Shown here: positions 14,509 through 20,794 of the stretch, one piece after another
Position numbering within the stretch: position 1 is the first letter of the stretch
Layout of the letters: each line of letters begins with the position of its first letter
From: a virus
Reading direction: 5' to 3' (one strand)
DNA: 38,852 bases
Virus record (IMG/VR): IMGVR_UViG_3300037247_002053
Coordinates: 1-38,852 of that record
The notes under the pieces: model-generated
Seen by the model: only the letters and a program-made list of their open reading frames with translations
Database searches by the model: none
What the model was told of the DNA's origin: nothing
Translations under genes and position numbers: made by a program

Positions 14509-14696
14509 CTTCCAAGAACAGCAAAGAGGCCTTCGAGCAGGCGATAGAGGACGGGCGCTTGTCCACGGACAAGAGCGTGCCCAACTACGCGGGCAACTAC
14601 ATGTACATGGGCACGGAAACCAAGACCGGGCAGGGCTGGAGAGTACGCGGGCGCGACCTGTTCAAGAACATTGTGACGCGACTATACGACGTGTAG
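14505..14696 (+). CDS. small protein, paralogue of the 19138-19305 product
   Basis: 63 residues: SKEAFEQAIEDGRLS, then NYAGNYMYMGTETK and GRDLFKNIVTRLYDV. Shares EAFxxAIExxRLS, NYAGxYMYMGT and RDLFKNIxTRxYDV with the 19138-19305 product. The ATG follows GCAAGGAGGGGACG. Function unknown; the two copies begin or lie inside different transcription units. Confidence 0.8.
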   Translation: MTSKNSKEAFEQAIEDGRLSTDKSVPNYAGNYMYMGTETKTGQGWRVRGRDLFKNIVTRLYDV

Positions 14697-14775
14697 CGGG
14701 CGGTGCCTAGGGCACCCGGGCAGCCGGGCGCTCCTGGCAGCGGACGCAACAGGCGACGCAGGGGACGGTGATAAC
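14697..14775 (+). repeat. intergenic hairpin element, copy 1
   Basis: After the stop: GCGGTGCCTAGGGCACC (6-bp stem GGTGCC/GGCACC), then CCCGGGCAGCCGGG and CTCCTGGCAGCGGACGCA. It shares GCGGTGCCTAGGGC and GCAGCG...GACGCA with the elements at 15027 and 15293. No T-run follows, so it is not a simple terminator. Confidence 0.5.
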
Positions 14776-14777
14776 GC

Positions 14778-15026
14778 ATGGCGAACAGGATGCCGGAGCA
14801 GAACAGCAAGTGGCCCTGGGGCCAGTGGAGGGTGAAGCAGGCCGCGGAGGCGGTGAGTGCGGCCGAGGCGCGCCTGGAGCACGCCAAGGAGGTGCTCGGC
14901 TACGTGGAGGGCACGGTGGCCGAGAACCTGGAGCACGCGGCGACGCGGAGGCTCGAGGCGAAGAAGGAGCGGCTGCAGTCCCAGCTTGACAAGACGAACC
15001 AGACGCTGGCGGAGGCGCAGGCGTAG
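14778..15026 (+). CDS. coiled-coil protein
   Basis: 82 residues. After MANRMPEQNSKWPWGQWRV the protein is one long heptad-repeat helix rich in Ala, Glu and Leu (VSAAEARLEHAKEVLGYVE, ERLQSQLDKTNQTLAEAQA). The ribosome site is AGGGGACGG, somewhat distant. Function unknown. Confidence 0.7.
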   Translation: MANRMPEQNSKWPWGQWRVKQAAEAVSAAEARLEHAKEVLGYVEGTVAENLEHAATRRLEAKKERLQSQLDKTNQTLAEAQA

Positions 15027-15100
15027 GCGGTGCCTAGGGCTCGCGCACATGGCGGGCCCCTGGTAGCGCCCGCAGCCGGCGGACGCAGAGGAGGCGGTAC
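15027..15100 (+). repeat. intergenic hairpin element, copy 2
   Basis: TAGGCGGTGCCTAGGGCTCG, then GGCGGGCCCCTGGTAGCGCC and CGGCGGACGCAGAGG. Same layout as copies 1 and 3: a TAGGGC word and a GCGCCC or GCGGAC word about 35 bp apart, ending in the next ribosome site. Confidence 0.5.
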
Positions 15101-15102
15101 CG

Positions 15103-15294
15103 GTGAGAACGTGCGACATATGCGAGAAGCGGCAGGCGGTAGAGCAGCCCGGCGGCATGGCGGTCTGCCCGCAGTGCGAGACCGAGCTGGCGGAGGAGGC
15201 CGTGGAGACGGCCTACCAGCGCGAGGAGACGGTCGGGGTGGCCACGGAGCGGCTACTCCAGGACCTTGCGGACCCTTTCAGCTACGGAACGTAG
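15103..15294 (+). CDS. small zinc-ribbon protein
   Basis: 63 residues starting MRTCDICEKRQAVEQ with a second pair VCPQCE, then an acidic helix (ELAEEAVETAYQREE) and ERLLQDLADPF. Two CxxC pairs 16 residues apart. The GTG start follows AGAGGAGGCGGTACCG. Function unknown. Confidence 0.75.
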   Translation: MRTCDICEKRQAVEQPGGMAVCPQCETELAEEAVETAYQREETVGVATERLLQDLADPFSYGT

Positions 15295-15304
15295 GCGGCG
15301 CGTA

Positions 15305-15327
15305 GGGCGTGCAGAATCTGCACGCCC
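15305..15327. repeat. 23-bp perfect palindrome containing GTGCAGAATCTGCAC
   Basis: GGGCGTGCAGA, A, TCTGCACGCCC: 11-bp arms around one base. The core 15-mer occurs again (complementary strand) at 30353-30367 inside a gene, and a near copy GTGCAGAGTCTGCAA at 13533-13547. It also forms the centre of the third intergenic hairpin element (15293-15360). Confidence 0.65.
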
Positions 15328-15364
15328 GTCGCAGCGCCCGCGGCAGACGGAGCGGACGGAGAGG

Positions 15365-15456
15365 TGCGTGGAATCGCGCAGTGCGCGATATCGCGCACCA
15401 GCGAGTGTGTGATATCACGCACCTGTGTGATTTCGCGCAGTGCGCGGTTTCGCGCA
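15365..15456. promoter_or_regulatory. operator-like palindrome array 2 (five sites)
   Basis: Five sites in 92 bp: TGCGTG-GAAT-CGCGCA (15365), GTGCGCGATATCGCGCAC (15381-15398, perfect), GTGTGTGATATCACGCAC (15405-15422), TGTGTGATTTCGCGCA (15424) and TGCGCGGTTTCGCGCA (15441). Centre spacings are about 17, 24, 18 and 17 bp. Same family as array 1. It lies in the 251-bp gap between two genes, upstream of 15546. Confidence 0.6.
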
Positions 15457-15545
15457 GCCGCAGAGGCCCGAGGGGAGGCTAAGGACTACCCAGCCCCGGG
15501 GCCGCGTAAAGGAGTTTTCGGATAAAGGCGGTAAAGGAGGAGAAC

Positions 15546-15752
15546 ATGAACAAACAGCAGGAGCAGAAGAAGCCGGTATGCAAGCTGGTCGGGACGGACG
15601 GCAACGTCTTCTCGGTCATCGGCAACGTCGCGCGGGCGCTGAGGAAGGCGGGACTCGGTGAGAGGGCGACCGAGTTCACACAGAAGGCGATACAGCAGCC
15701 CTCCTACGACGCGGTCCTGCAACTGTGCTTCGAGTACGTGGACGTCCGCTAG
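15546..15752 (+). CDS. conserved small phage protein
   Basis: 68 residues: KPVCKLVGTDGNVFSVIGNV, ALRKAGLGERATEFTQKA and a C-terminal SYDAVLQLCFEYVDVR. This CKLxGTDGNVF...ALxxAGL...EYVDV pattern recurs in small proteins of phages and prophages, with unknown function. The start follows GGTAAAGGAGGAGAAC. Confidence 0.8.
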   Translation: MNKQQEQKKPVCKLVGTDGNVFSVIGNVARALRKAGLGERATEFTQKAIQQPSYDAVLQLCFEYVDVR

Positions 15753-15762
15753 CGCCCACCGT

Positions 15763-15785
15763 CTGCCCTCTCCCCCAGAGGGCAG
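15763..15785 (+). other. intergenic hairpin
   Basis: CTGCCCTCT, CCCCC loop, AGAGGGCAG: a perfect 9-bp stem. It lies between two genes; no T-run follows, so RNA processing or stability is more likely than termination. Confidence 0.5.
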
Positions 15786-15815
15786 GCTGAGGAATGCTAG
15801 AAGGAGGAGACGCAG

Positions 15816-16277
15816 GTGAAGCAGATGAGGCACCAGACTCAGGGCCCCTACGAGTGCCAGTTGGCGGCGGTGGCCATGCTCGCCGGCGCGGACGTCGCGG
15901 TGGTGCGGCGGATGGCGCTGACGCACGCCGGCGGCAGAAAGTGGTCCGACGTGCTCTACACGGACAGGTTCTGGCCGGCGGTGCGCTACGCGCTCGCCGT
16001 GCTCGGAATGAGCCTGGACACGAAGTCTTCCGGCCTCCAGCCCGCAGGAGCGTACTCACTCTTCCCGCCCGGCGGGAGGGGCCAGTTGGTCGTGAAGACC
16101 CTCTCCTGCCACCACGCGGTCGCCTACGAGACGGACGACCGGGGCGCGACGCTGGTGTACGACCCCAGGGAGAGCGGCCCACTTACGTGGAAGGACTACA
16201 GGGAGCTGATGAGCTCCAGGGGATGGACAATGCACGCGATATGGAAGGCGCACCCGGCGCAGAAAGGGGGCGAGTAG
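15816..16277 (+). CDS. C39-like cysteine peptidase-fold protein
   Basis: 153 residues. QGPYECQLAAVAMLAGAD fits the nucleophile helix of C39/papain-like domains (Cys14), and LSCHHAVAYETDDRGATLVYDP supplies the His and a following Asp. The family includes bacteriocin-leader and other peptidases; the phage substrate is unknown. The GTG start follows AGAAGGAGGAGACGCAG. It could be an inactive domain, but the Cys and His are both in place. Confidence 0.6.
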   Translation: MKQMRHQTQGPYECQLAAVAMLAGADVAVVRRMALTHAGGRKWSDVLYTDRFWPAVRYALAVLGMSLDTKSSGLQPAGAYSLFPPGGRGQLVVKTLSCHHAVAYETDDRGATLVYDPRESGPLTWKDYRELMSSRGWTMHAIWKAHPAQKGGE

Positions 16278-16279
16278 AT

Positions 16280-16522
16280 ATGCCGATAGACAGATGGAGG
16301 AGGCAGTCCTGGGAGATAGGGTCCCGGGTGAAGGTGGGGTTCCTGGAGCTGACGGTAAAGGGCTTCAGGCGCACCCCGGGCAACCACCTGCCGGACGAGT
16401 ACCTGCTGGAGCGCGGCGGAAAGTTCTACGTGTTCGTGCCCCACAACGGGCTACACAGGCTCACGGACGAGGAGAGGGCGAAGTTCGAGCGCGGCGAGCA
16501 GCTTTTCGACAGGCACGTGTGA
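16280..16522 (+). CDS. hypothetical protein
   Basis: 80 residues: MPIDRWRRQSWEIGSRVKVG, then LPDEYLLERGGKFYVFVPHNG and a charged helical end. Beta-rich, basic. The ATG lies 2 bp after the previous stop, with AAAGGGGGCGAG as ribosome site. No family recognised. Confidence 0.7.
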   Translation: MPIDRWRRQSWEIGSRVKVGFLELTVKGFRRTPGNHLPDEYLLERGGKFYVFVPHNGLHRLTDEERAKFERGEQLFDRHV

Positions 16523-16532
16523 AGGAGGAGCG

Positions 16533-16811
16533 ATGAAGCGCGAAGAGATACTCAGACAGTACAAGGTCCACAAGAGCGGAGTCATCGAGTCCCCGGGGAA
16601 GTTCGAGGGCGAGATGCTGTACGTCCCATACTTCTGGGAGGACTGTCTCGCGGGGGAGGCTGATGACGACATCTGGGAGCCGGGCGGGTTTCAAGTCTCA
16701 GTTGTGCGCATCATCCAAGAGGACAGGGACGCGTTCCCAGAACTAGGAAAAGTACACACCATCCACCTCTGGGAAGACGAGCAAGGGTTCGTGCGCACTG
16801 AGGAGTTCTAG
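16533..16811 (+). CDS. conserved phage hypothetical protein
   Basis: 92 residues: a basic start (MKREEILRQYKVHKSG), then GEMLYVPYFWEDCLAG, ADDDIWEPGGFQVSVV and TIHLWEDEQGFVRTEEF. Acidic, mixed alpha/beta. Strong ribosome site GAAGGAGGAGCG. I recall similar small phage proteins without a known role. Confidence 0.75.
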   Translation: MKREEILRQYKVHKSGVIESPGKFEGEMLYVPYFWEDCLAGEADDDIWEPGGFQVSVVRIIQEDRDAFPELGKVHTIHLWEDEQGFVRTEEF

Positions 16812-16825
16812 GAAGGAGGTGTAGC

Positions 16826-17188
16826 ATGGCGAAGACGTGCGAGTTGTGCAACAGCGCGCCGGCGGTGGCCCGCATCTACAGCGGAGCAAGAAAGGGCAGC
16901 ACAGAGGTGTGCGAGTCCTGCCGGGAGCGCGTGGTCCTGGAGGACCTGGAGCTGGTTGACCAGGTGGTTGAGGAGGACAAGAGGAGAAGGGCCGAGTTCA
17001 ACGAGTACCTGGACGGGGTAACCGACGAGACCGAGTACCTGGCCCGGCTGCGGCAGGCGCTCAGGCCCCAGAGGCAGAAGGACGGCGGGCTCGGCGCCCT
17101 GGGAAGGTTCGCGGCGGAGACGCAGCGCAGGATGGACGCCGGCACGGACGAGCAGTTCCTGAGGAGCTGCGGGATAAGGTGGCAGTAA
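16826..17188 (+). CDS. zinc-ribbon plus helical protein
   Basis: 120 residues. CELC at 5-8 and CESC near 29-32 make a zinc ribbon of the TCELCNSAPAVARIY type. A long charged helix follows (VVLEDLELVDQVVEEDKRR) and a C-terminal segment ends FLRSCGIRWQ. Ribosome site GGAAGGAGGTGTAGC. Function unknown. Confidence 0.75.
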   Translation: MAKTCELCNSAPAVARIYSGARKGSTEVCESCRERVVLEDLELVDQVVEEDKRRRAEFNEYLDGVTDETEYLARLRQALRPQRQKDGGLGALGRFAAETQRRMDAGTDEQFLRSCGIRWQ

Positions 17189-17211
17189 AGGGAGATTGAC
17201 AGGCGCGGAAC

Positions 17212-17228
17212 ATAACAACTCTTGTTAT
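17212..17228. promoter_or_regulatory. perfect AT-rich hairpin or operator before a ribosome site
   Basis: ATAACAA, CTC, TTGTTAT, directly followed by AAAAGGAGGAACGG. It could be an operator or an RNA hairpin that limits access to the start at 17245. A TTGACA at 17196 lies too far (24 bp) from the TTATAA to be a normal promoter. Confidence 0.4.
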
Positions 17229-17244
17229 AAAAGGAGGAACGGTG

Positions 17245-17415
17245 ATGGCGAAAAAGAAAAAGAAGTGGGTAGAACTGGTCGTCAGGGTAGAATTCGACGA
17301 AACTACCTCCGAGGGGAAGGAATGGGAGAAGGACCCTGACAGTTTCTCGGGCGACCTGGAGTCCTCAATCTCCCAGTGGTACGGGATCTCATCGGTCGAT
17401 GTTATGTTCGGCTAA
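17245..17415 (+). CDS. small hypothetical protein
   Basis: 56 residues: MAKKKKKWVELVVRVEFDET, then acidic SEGKEWEKDPDSFSGDLESS and ISQWYGISSVDVMFG. Basic N-terminus and a beta strand. Ribosome site AAAAGGAGGAACGGTG. Function unknown. Confidence 0.7.
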   Translation: MAKKKKKWVELVVRVEFDETTSEGKEWEKDPDSFSGDLESSISQWYGISSVDVMFG

Positions 17416-17426
17416 AGGAGGAAGAC

Positions 17427-17552
17427 ATGAACAGAATCGTGCCCGCGGTGAAACTAACGGACCACCTGATGTTCAGGCAGAGGCTCGCGGCGTGGCTCAT
17501 GGCCACCGACGCGGCCCTGCTCGTCTACGTGCTGCACCTGCTGGGGCGCTAG
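17427..17552 (+). CDS. small single-span membrane protein
   Basis: 41 residues: MNRIVPAVKLTDHLMFRQRL and a hydrophobic C-terminal helix WLMATDAALLVYVLHLL. Ribosome site AAAGGAGGAAGAC. The spacer after it (17553-17616) carries a CCGGCCGTC...GACGGCCGG hairpin. Function unknown. Confidence 0.65.
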   Translation: MNRIVPAVKLTDHLMFRQRLAAWLMATDAALLVYVLHLLGR

Positions 17553-17577
17553 TGCCCGGCCGTCGGCCTCCCACCGG

Positions 17578-17823
17578 GACGGCCGGCGAGCGGACACCTC
17601 CGCCGCGGAGGAGAAGATGAGATACCGGGACATCAGAGTCGGGATGGTACTAAAGCTGAAGAAGGAGCGGCAAGAGGCCTACGGGACGGACTCCGACAGG
17701 GACGGCCGGCGAGCGGACACCTCCGCCGCGGAGGAGAAGATGAGATACCGGGACATCAGAGTCGGGATGGTACTAAAGCTGAAGAAGGAGCGGCAAGAGG
17801 CCTACGGGACGGACTCCGACAGG
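17578..17823 (+). repeat. perfect 123-bp tandem duplication
   Basis: 17578-17700 and 17701-17823 appear identical base for base. Each unit contains the ribosome site GAGGAGAAG, an ATG and the first 28 codons of the 62-residue ancestral gene. 123 is a multiple of three, so the frame stays open through both copies. Confidence 0.95.
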
Positions 17824-17928
17824 GTCGAGGTGACGGACATCAGGCCGAGGCCCGGCTACAGAATCCCCTGGATCTTCAGCGGGGCCGAGGCCTACAAGCC
17901 GCAGGACTTCGAGAAAGCCCTGGACTAA
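17617..17928 (+). CDS. hypothetical protein with duplicated N-terminal half
   Basis: 103 residues from the first ATG. Residues 1-28 (MRYRDIRVGMVLKLKKER, AYGTDSDR) recur at 42-69. The original gene is probably the 62-residue form from ATG 17740, which keeps the same ribosome site. The domain resembles small phage proteins with an RYRDIxVGM start and a later VxDIRPR. Both starts could be used, giving 103- and 62-residue forms. Confidence 0.75.
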   Translation: MRYRDIRVGMVLKLKKERQEAYGTDSDRDGRRADTSAAEEKMRYRDIRVGMVLKLKKERQEAYGTDSDRVEVTDIRPRPGYRIPWIFSGAEAYKPQDFEKALD

Positions 17929-17950
17929 AGAACCGAGAAACGCGGAGGGA

Positions 17951-18152
17951 ATATGGTTTCCCATAGTGGAGATTCTCGCAGTAGTGGTAACGTGCGCAAC
18001 GCCAACGAGTTGCGAGGATATGAGTTCCCGTAGGGAGATATGACTTACCATATAAAACCCGGTGCGCGATATAACGCACGCGCGCAACACGTTGAGCTCA
18101 CTGGGCTTGTTTTTGGCACGATTTGCATTTGAATTGCATAGTGTATGGTGTG
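17951..18152 (+). promoter_or_regulatory. leader module B
   Basis: ATATGG box at 17951 and the fuller 26-bp box at 18018-18043 (ATATGAGTTCCCGTAGGGAG then ATATGA), a TGYGYG palindrome at 18062, a GAGCTCACTGGGCTTGTTTT stretch at 18094, then TTTGCATTTGAATTGCATAG at 18122 and TGTATGG. Precedes the unit starting at 18190. Same order and spacing as modules A and C. Confidence 0.5.
18062..18079. promoter_or_regulatory. operator-like palindrome, single site
   Basis: GTGCGCGATATAACGCAC, the same family as arrays 1 and 2, placed between the ATATGA box and the TTGCA element of module B. Confidence 0.55.
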
Positions 18153-18189
18153 AACGCAACGCACGCACAACGCAGAGGAGGGACTCGAG

Positions 18190-18318
18190 ATGAGCGAAAC
18201 CTCGATAGTCTTCACACTGCTGATGGCCGCGCAGATAGCGGCAGTGGGCTGGGTCTGGGTTGATCTCGTCTGGCTATCCAGACGGAAGAGGGCAAGGATC
18301 TTCTACCGGAGGGGGTGA
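18190..18318 (+). CDS. small single-span membrane protein
   Basis: 42 residues: MSETSIVFTLLMAAQIAAVG, WVWVDLVWLS, then RRKRARIFYRRG. N-out topology expected from the basic tail. Ribosome site GAGGAGGGACTCGAG. First gene after leader module B. Confidence 0.7.
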   Translation: MSETSIVFTLLMAAQIAAVGWVWVDLVWLSRRKRARIFYRRG

Positions 18319-18324
18319 GGAAAA

Positions 18325-18648
18325 ATGGACGTCAACGAGGCGAGAATCAGGGAGATGATCTTCTGCAGGAACGGACTGCGCAAGTCCTTCGGGCTGAGGG
18401 ACGCGAACAGGGCAGCTAAAGAAGACCGGGAACTCGGCCACCAGGCCTACTTTGTGTGGCGCCTGGCCAGGTTCCACGGCGGGGCAGATGTGACCTTGCC
18501 GATGCTCGCATACCTCATGCTACACGGCGGCGCCAAGGAAGAGCTAGAAGAGCTCGAGGCTTTGGCAGGCCAAGTCGCAAAGGAGACTTTCGGCACCGAC
18601 ATCGGAGCGGCGATGAAATGGGACAGAGTTCTCGGACACAGAGCTTGA
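18325..18648 (+). CDS. hypothetical protein
   Basis: 107 residues, helical: MDVNEARIREMIFCRNGLRK, then GHQAYFVWRLARFHGGADV and ELEALAGQVAKETFGTD. Ribosome site GGTGAGGAAAA. No recognised family. Confidence 0.75.
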   Translation: MDVNEARIREMIFCRNGLRKSFGLRDANRAAKEDRELGHQAYFVWRLARFHGGADVTLPMLAYLMLHGGAKEELEELEALAGQVAKETFGTDIGAAMKWDRVLGHRA

Positions 18649-18653
18649 GTAAC

Positions 18654-18788
18654 ATGCGCAGAGGGGCAACAGCCCCTCCCGCGTGCCGCGAAGCAGCGCA
18701 CGGCCTCCTCCACCGTGCGCTGTCCGAGGCATACGGAAAACGTGGCCCAGACGCTATGTCAGATGGAATGAAGGAGGAGAAAGCATGA
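18654..18788 (+). CDS. small hypothetical protein
   Basis: 44 residues: MRRGATAPPACREAAHGLLH and ALSEAYGKRGPDAMSDGMKE. Support is modest: the stop overlaps the next ATG (ATGA), but the ribosome site is poor. Confidence 0.35.
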   Translation: MRRGATAPPACREAAHGLLHRALSEAYGKRGPDAMSDGMKEEKA

Positions 18789-19141
18789 AGAACGCCTGCG
18801 GCATCAAAGTAAGAAGATCGGGGTGGATTAGTTTCCACCCCAAGGACGACGGAACCTCGGCCTCCCTCAGTTGCTGGCCCGAAAAACTTAGGCGAAAGGT
18901 CAGGCGCCTCGGCATCTATTCCCTCCAGCGCGTGGAAAAGCCGCAGAGGAGATCAATCACGGTAACCATCGTCCACACGGGGAGACCCGGACGGGACCCC
19001 TGTCCGGCGTACTTCCTAGTGCCCTGCTGCTACGGCCTCTGCCACAGATTTGTGCGGGAACTGGGCATAAGGCGACGTAAGGCGGGAACGAGGCAGGGAA
19101 TCCATCTCATCGTGACCAAGAAAAAAAAGAGGACCAGGTGA
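18785..19141 (+). CDS. hypothetical basic protein
   Basis: 118 residues, strongly basic, with CGIKVRRSGWISFHPKDD, a cysteine cluster PCPAYFLVPCCYGLCHRF and a C-terminal run of lysines (TKKKKRTR). The ATG follows GGAATGAAGGAGGAGAAAGC and is preferred to longer in-frame starts. Possibly nucleic-acid binding; unproven. Confidence 0.7.
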   Translation: MKNACGIKVRRSGWISFHPKDDGTSASLSCWPEKLRRKVRRLGIYSLQRVEKPQRRSITVTIVHTGRPGRDPCPAYFLVPCCYGLCHRFVRELGIRRRKAGTRQGIHLIVTKKKKRTR

Positions 19142-19305
19142 CCTTCAGGGACCCGAACGAGGCCTTCGCCAGGGCGATAGAGGAAAAGAGGCTGTCGGGC
19201 AACAAGCTCCACCTCAACTACGCCGGGCGGTATATGTACATGGGCACGGACGCGGACGGCAGGGACCTCTTCAAGAATATCGAGACGAGAAGCTACGATG
19301 TCTAG
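19138..19305 (+). CDS. small protein, paralogue of the 14505-14696 product
   Basis: 55 residues starting VTFRDPNEAFARAIEEKRLS, then NYAGRYMYMGTDADGRDLF and KNIETRSYDV. GTG overlaps the previous stop (GTGA). It lacks the TGQGWRV insertion of its paralogue. Confidence 0.75.
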   Translation: MTFRDPNEAFARAIEEKRLSGNKLHLNYAGRYMYMGTDADGRDLFKNIETRSYDV

Positions 19306-19579
19306 GTCCTGGCGAAAGATAGACGTCCACGGTGAGGCCTACGAGTACAGGGTCGGAAAGTCGAACCTGCAGCTCCGCAGGCCCGGCAAGAAGCCGTGGT
19401 ACTATCCGCTGGACGTAGTAAAAAAGTTGGACTTCGTGACCATCCACAGGGGACGGTTCAAGGGAACGAGCGACGGGATGATAACGCCGAAGGACGTCGT
19501 CAACTTCATCATGTCGGTGAAGGCGCGGCTGGTGATAGCCCGCCTGGAAGGAAGAAGGAGAGGCAGAAAGACCGTCTGA
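19298..19579 (+). CDS. hypothetical protein
   Basis: 93 residues: MSRSWRKIDVHGEAYEYRVG, KPWYYPLDVVKKLDFVTIHR, then KDVVNFIMSVKARLVIARLE and a basic tail. Start overlaps the preceding gene by 8 bp; stop overlaps the next start (TGATG). Unknown function. Confidence 0.75.
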   Translation: MSRSWRKIDVHGEAYEYRVGKSNLQLRRPGKKPWYYPLDVVKKLDFVTIHRGRFKGTSDGMITPKDVVNFIMSVKARLVIARLEGRRRGRKTV

Positions 19580-20490
19580 TGCCGAAAATCTGCTACCGAC
19601 CGAAGAGGTTCTCGCACTCGAGCCAGGCGCTGATAGACCAGTGCAACGACATCATCGCCGAGTACGCGGAGCAGGGCTTCGTCCTGACCCTGCGCCAACT
19701 CTACTACCAGTTGGTATCCAGAGACATCATCGAAAACAAAACCACCGAGTACAGCCGAGTGGGCTCCATAGTGAACCAGGCCAGGCTTGCCGGGCTGATC
19801 GACTGGAAGGCCATCGAGGACCGCACCCGGAGCCTGAAGGCTCTGTCCCACTGGGCCGGCCCCGCCCAGATCGTCGAGACCTGCTCCGAGCAGTTCGACG
19901 TGGACATGTGGGCGGACCAGGAGTTCCGCCCCGAGGTTTGGATCGAGAAGGACGCACTGGTCGGGGTCATAGACGAAGTTTGCAGGTTTCTCGACGTCCC
20001 CTACTTCTCCTGCCGGGGGTACACCAGCCAGTCGGAGATGTGGGCGGGGGCGATGCGCCTCCAGTACTGGGTAAAGGAGGGGCGCGACGGGCGCGGGCAG
20101 ACCCCGGTCGTCTTTCACCTAGGGGACCACGACCCCTCGGGGAAAGACATGACCCGAGACATCAGGGACCGGCTGCAGCTCTTCATGGGCGGCATCAGGC
20201 TGGAGCGCCTGGCCCTGAACATGGACCAGATACGGAAGTACGGCCCACCGCCCAACCCGGCCAAGACCACGGACTCCCGCTACAAGGCCTACATCGTCGA
20301 GTTCGGCGAGAGCAGTTGGGAGCTGGACGCCCTGGAGCCCCGGGTGATAGCGGGACTCATCCGGCGGGCGGTTACCGGCCTGGTGGACAGGGAGAAGTGG
20401 AGGCAGAAGAAGGTGGAGCGCGACAGGGGTCGGGCCCTTCTCTCCCGGCTTGCCGAGAACTGGGAAGAGGTGACGGGGATGCTAGAGTAG
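19579..20490 (+). CDS. stand-alone TopoVI-A/Spo11-like TOPRIM protein
   Basis: 303 residues. A winged-helix-like N-terminus carries LTLRQLYYQLVSRD (R39, Y42/Y43), matching the RxxYY catalytic-tyrosine motif of TopoVI-A/Spo11. A TOPRIM domain follows with E123 (VWIEKDALVGV) and the DxD at 183-185 (FHLGDHDPSG). FSCRGYTSQSEMW and LNMDQIRKYGPPPNPAKTTD are family-typical. Such proteins cut DNA as dimers with a partner ATPase; no B subunit is seen here. Single A-subunit homologues have been described in mobile elements. The ATG overlaps the upstream stop. Enzymatic role here is inferred. Confidence 0.8.
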   Translation: MPKICYRPKRFSHSSQALIDQCNDIIAEYAEQGFVLTLRQLYYQLVSRDIIENKTTEYSRVGSIVNQARLAGLIDWKAIEDRTRSLKALSHWAGPAQIVETCSEQFDVDMWADQEFRPEVWIEKDALVGVIDEVCRFLDVPYFSCRGYTSQSEMWAGAMRLQYWVKEGRDGRGQTPVVFHLGDHDPSGKDMTRDIRDRLQLFMGGIRLERLALNMDQIRKYGPPPNPAKTTDSRYKAYIVEFGESSWELDALEPRVIAGLIRRAVTGLVDREKWRQKKVERDRGRALLSRLAENWEEVTGMLE

Positions 20491-20499
20491 GAGAAAACC

Positions 20500-20784
20500 A
20501 TGAGCGACACTAAGAGCACAACCAAACCATCAGCGGGGGCCTCACTAGCTGCTGACAAGATAATCTATGCCTATGGAATTCGATACCCAAACATGGGCCA
20601 CTCACACACAAGGGAACAGATTGCCCTCACCATTGACCGCGAAACTGGCGTGGCAGTAGAGGCCCTCAAGATGCTATGGGGAGAACTCCAAGCAGCCGAG
20701 CGTGAAAGACGCTTACTGCGCCTCTCACCCGATGATGTTAAGCAAATTGAGCAAGCCATCGCCAAGTGTGAGGGTAGCGAGTAG
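20500..20784 (+). CDS. hypothetical protein, lower GC
   Basis: 94 residues: MSDTKSTTKPSAGASLAADK, YGIRYPNMGHSHTREQIALT, then a helical C-terminus (LGELQ-like heptads, DVKQIEQAIAKC). Codons are less GC-biased than its neighbours, hinting at separate origin. Ribosome site TAGGAGAAAACC. Confidence 0.75.
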   Translation: MSDTKSTTKPSAGASLAADKIIYAYGIRYPNMGHSHTREQIALTIDRETGVAVEALKMLWGELQAAERERRLLRLSPDDVKQIEQAIAKCEGSE

Positions 20785-20794
20785 GGAGGAAACC

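Noticed and set aside
13829-15456. Palindrome arrays as a CRISPR array
   Set aside because: Units are 16-18 bp, vary in sequence, have spacings of 1-45 bp rather than uniform 30-bp spacers, and no cas gene is present.
15763-15785. Rho-independent terminator
   Set aside because: A good hairpin but no T-run after it, and the next gene in the same direction starts 30 bp later with a strong ribosome site.
17196-17231. TTGACA upstream of TTATAA as a promoter
   Set aside because: The spacing is 24 bp, far from 16-18; the TTATAA belongs to a perfect inverted repeat.
19641-20513. Second plus-strand frame inside the TopoVI-A-like gene
   Set aside because: Arg/Gly/Pro-rich shadow; the other frame carries all catalytic motifs.
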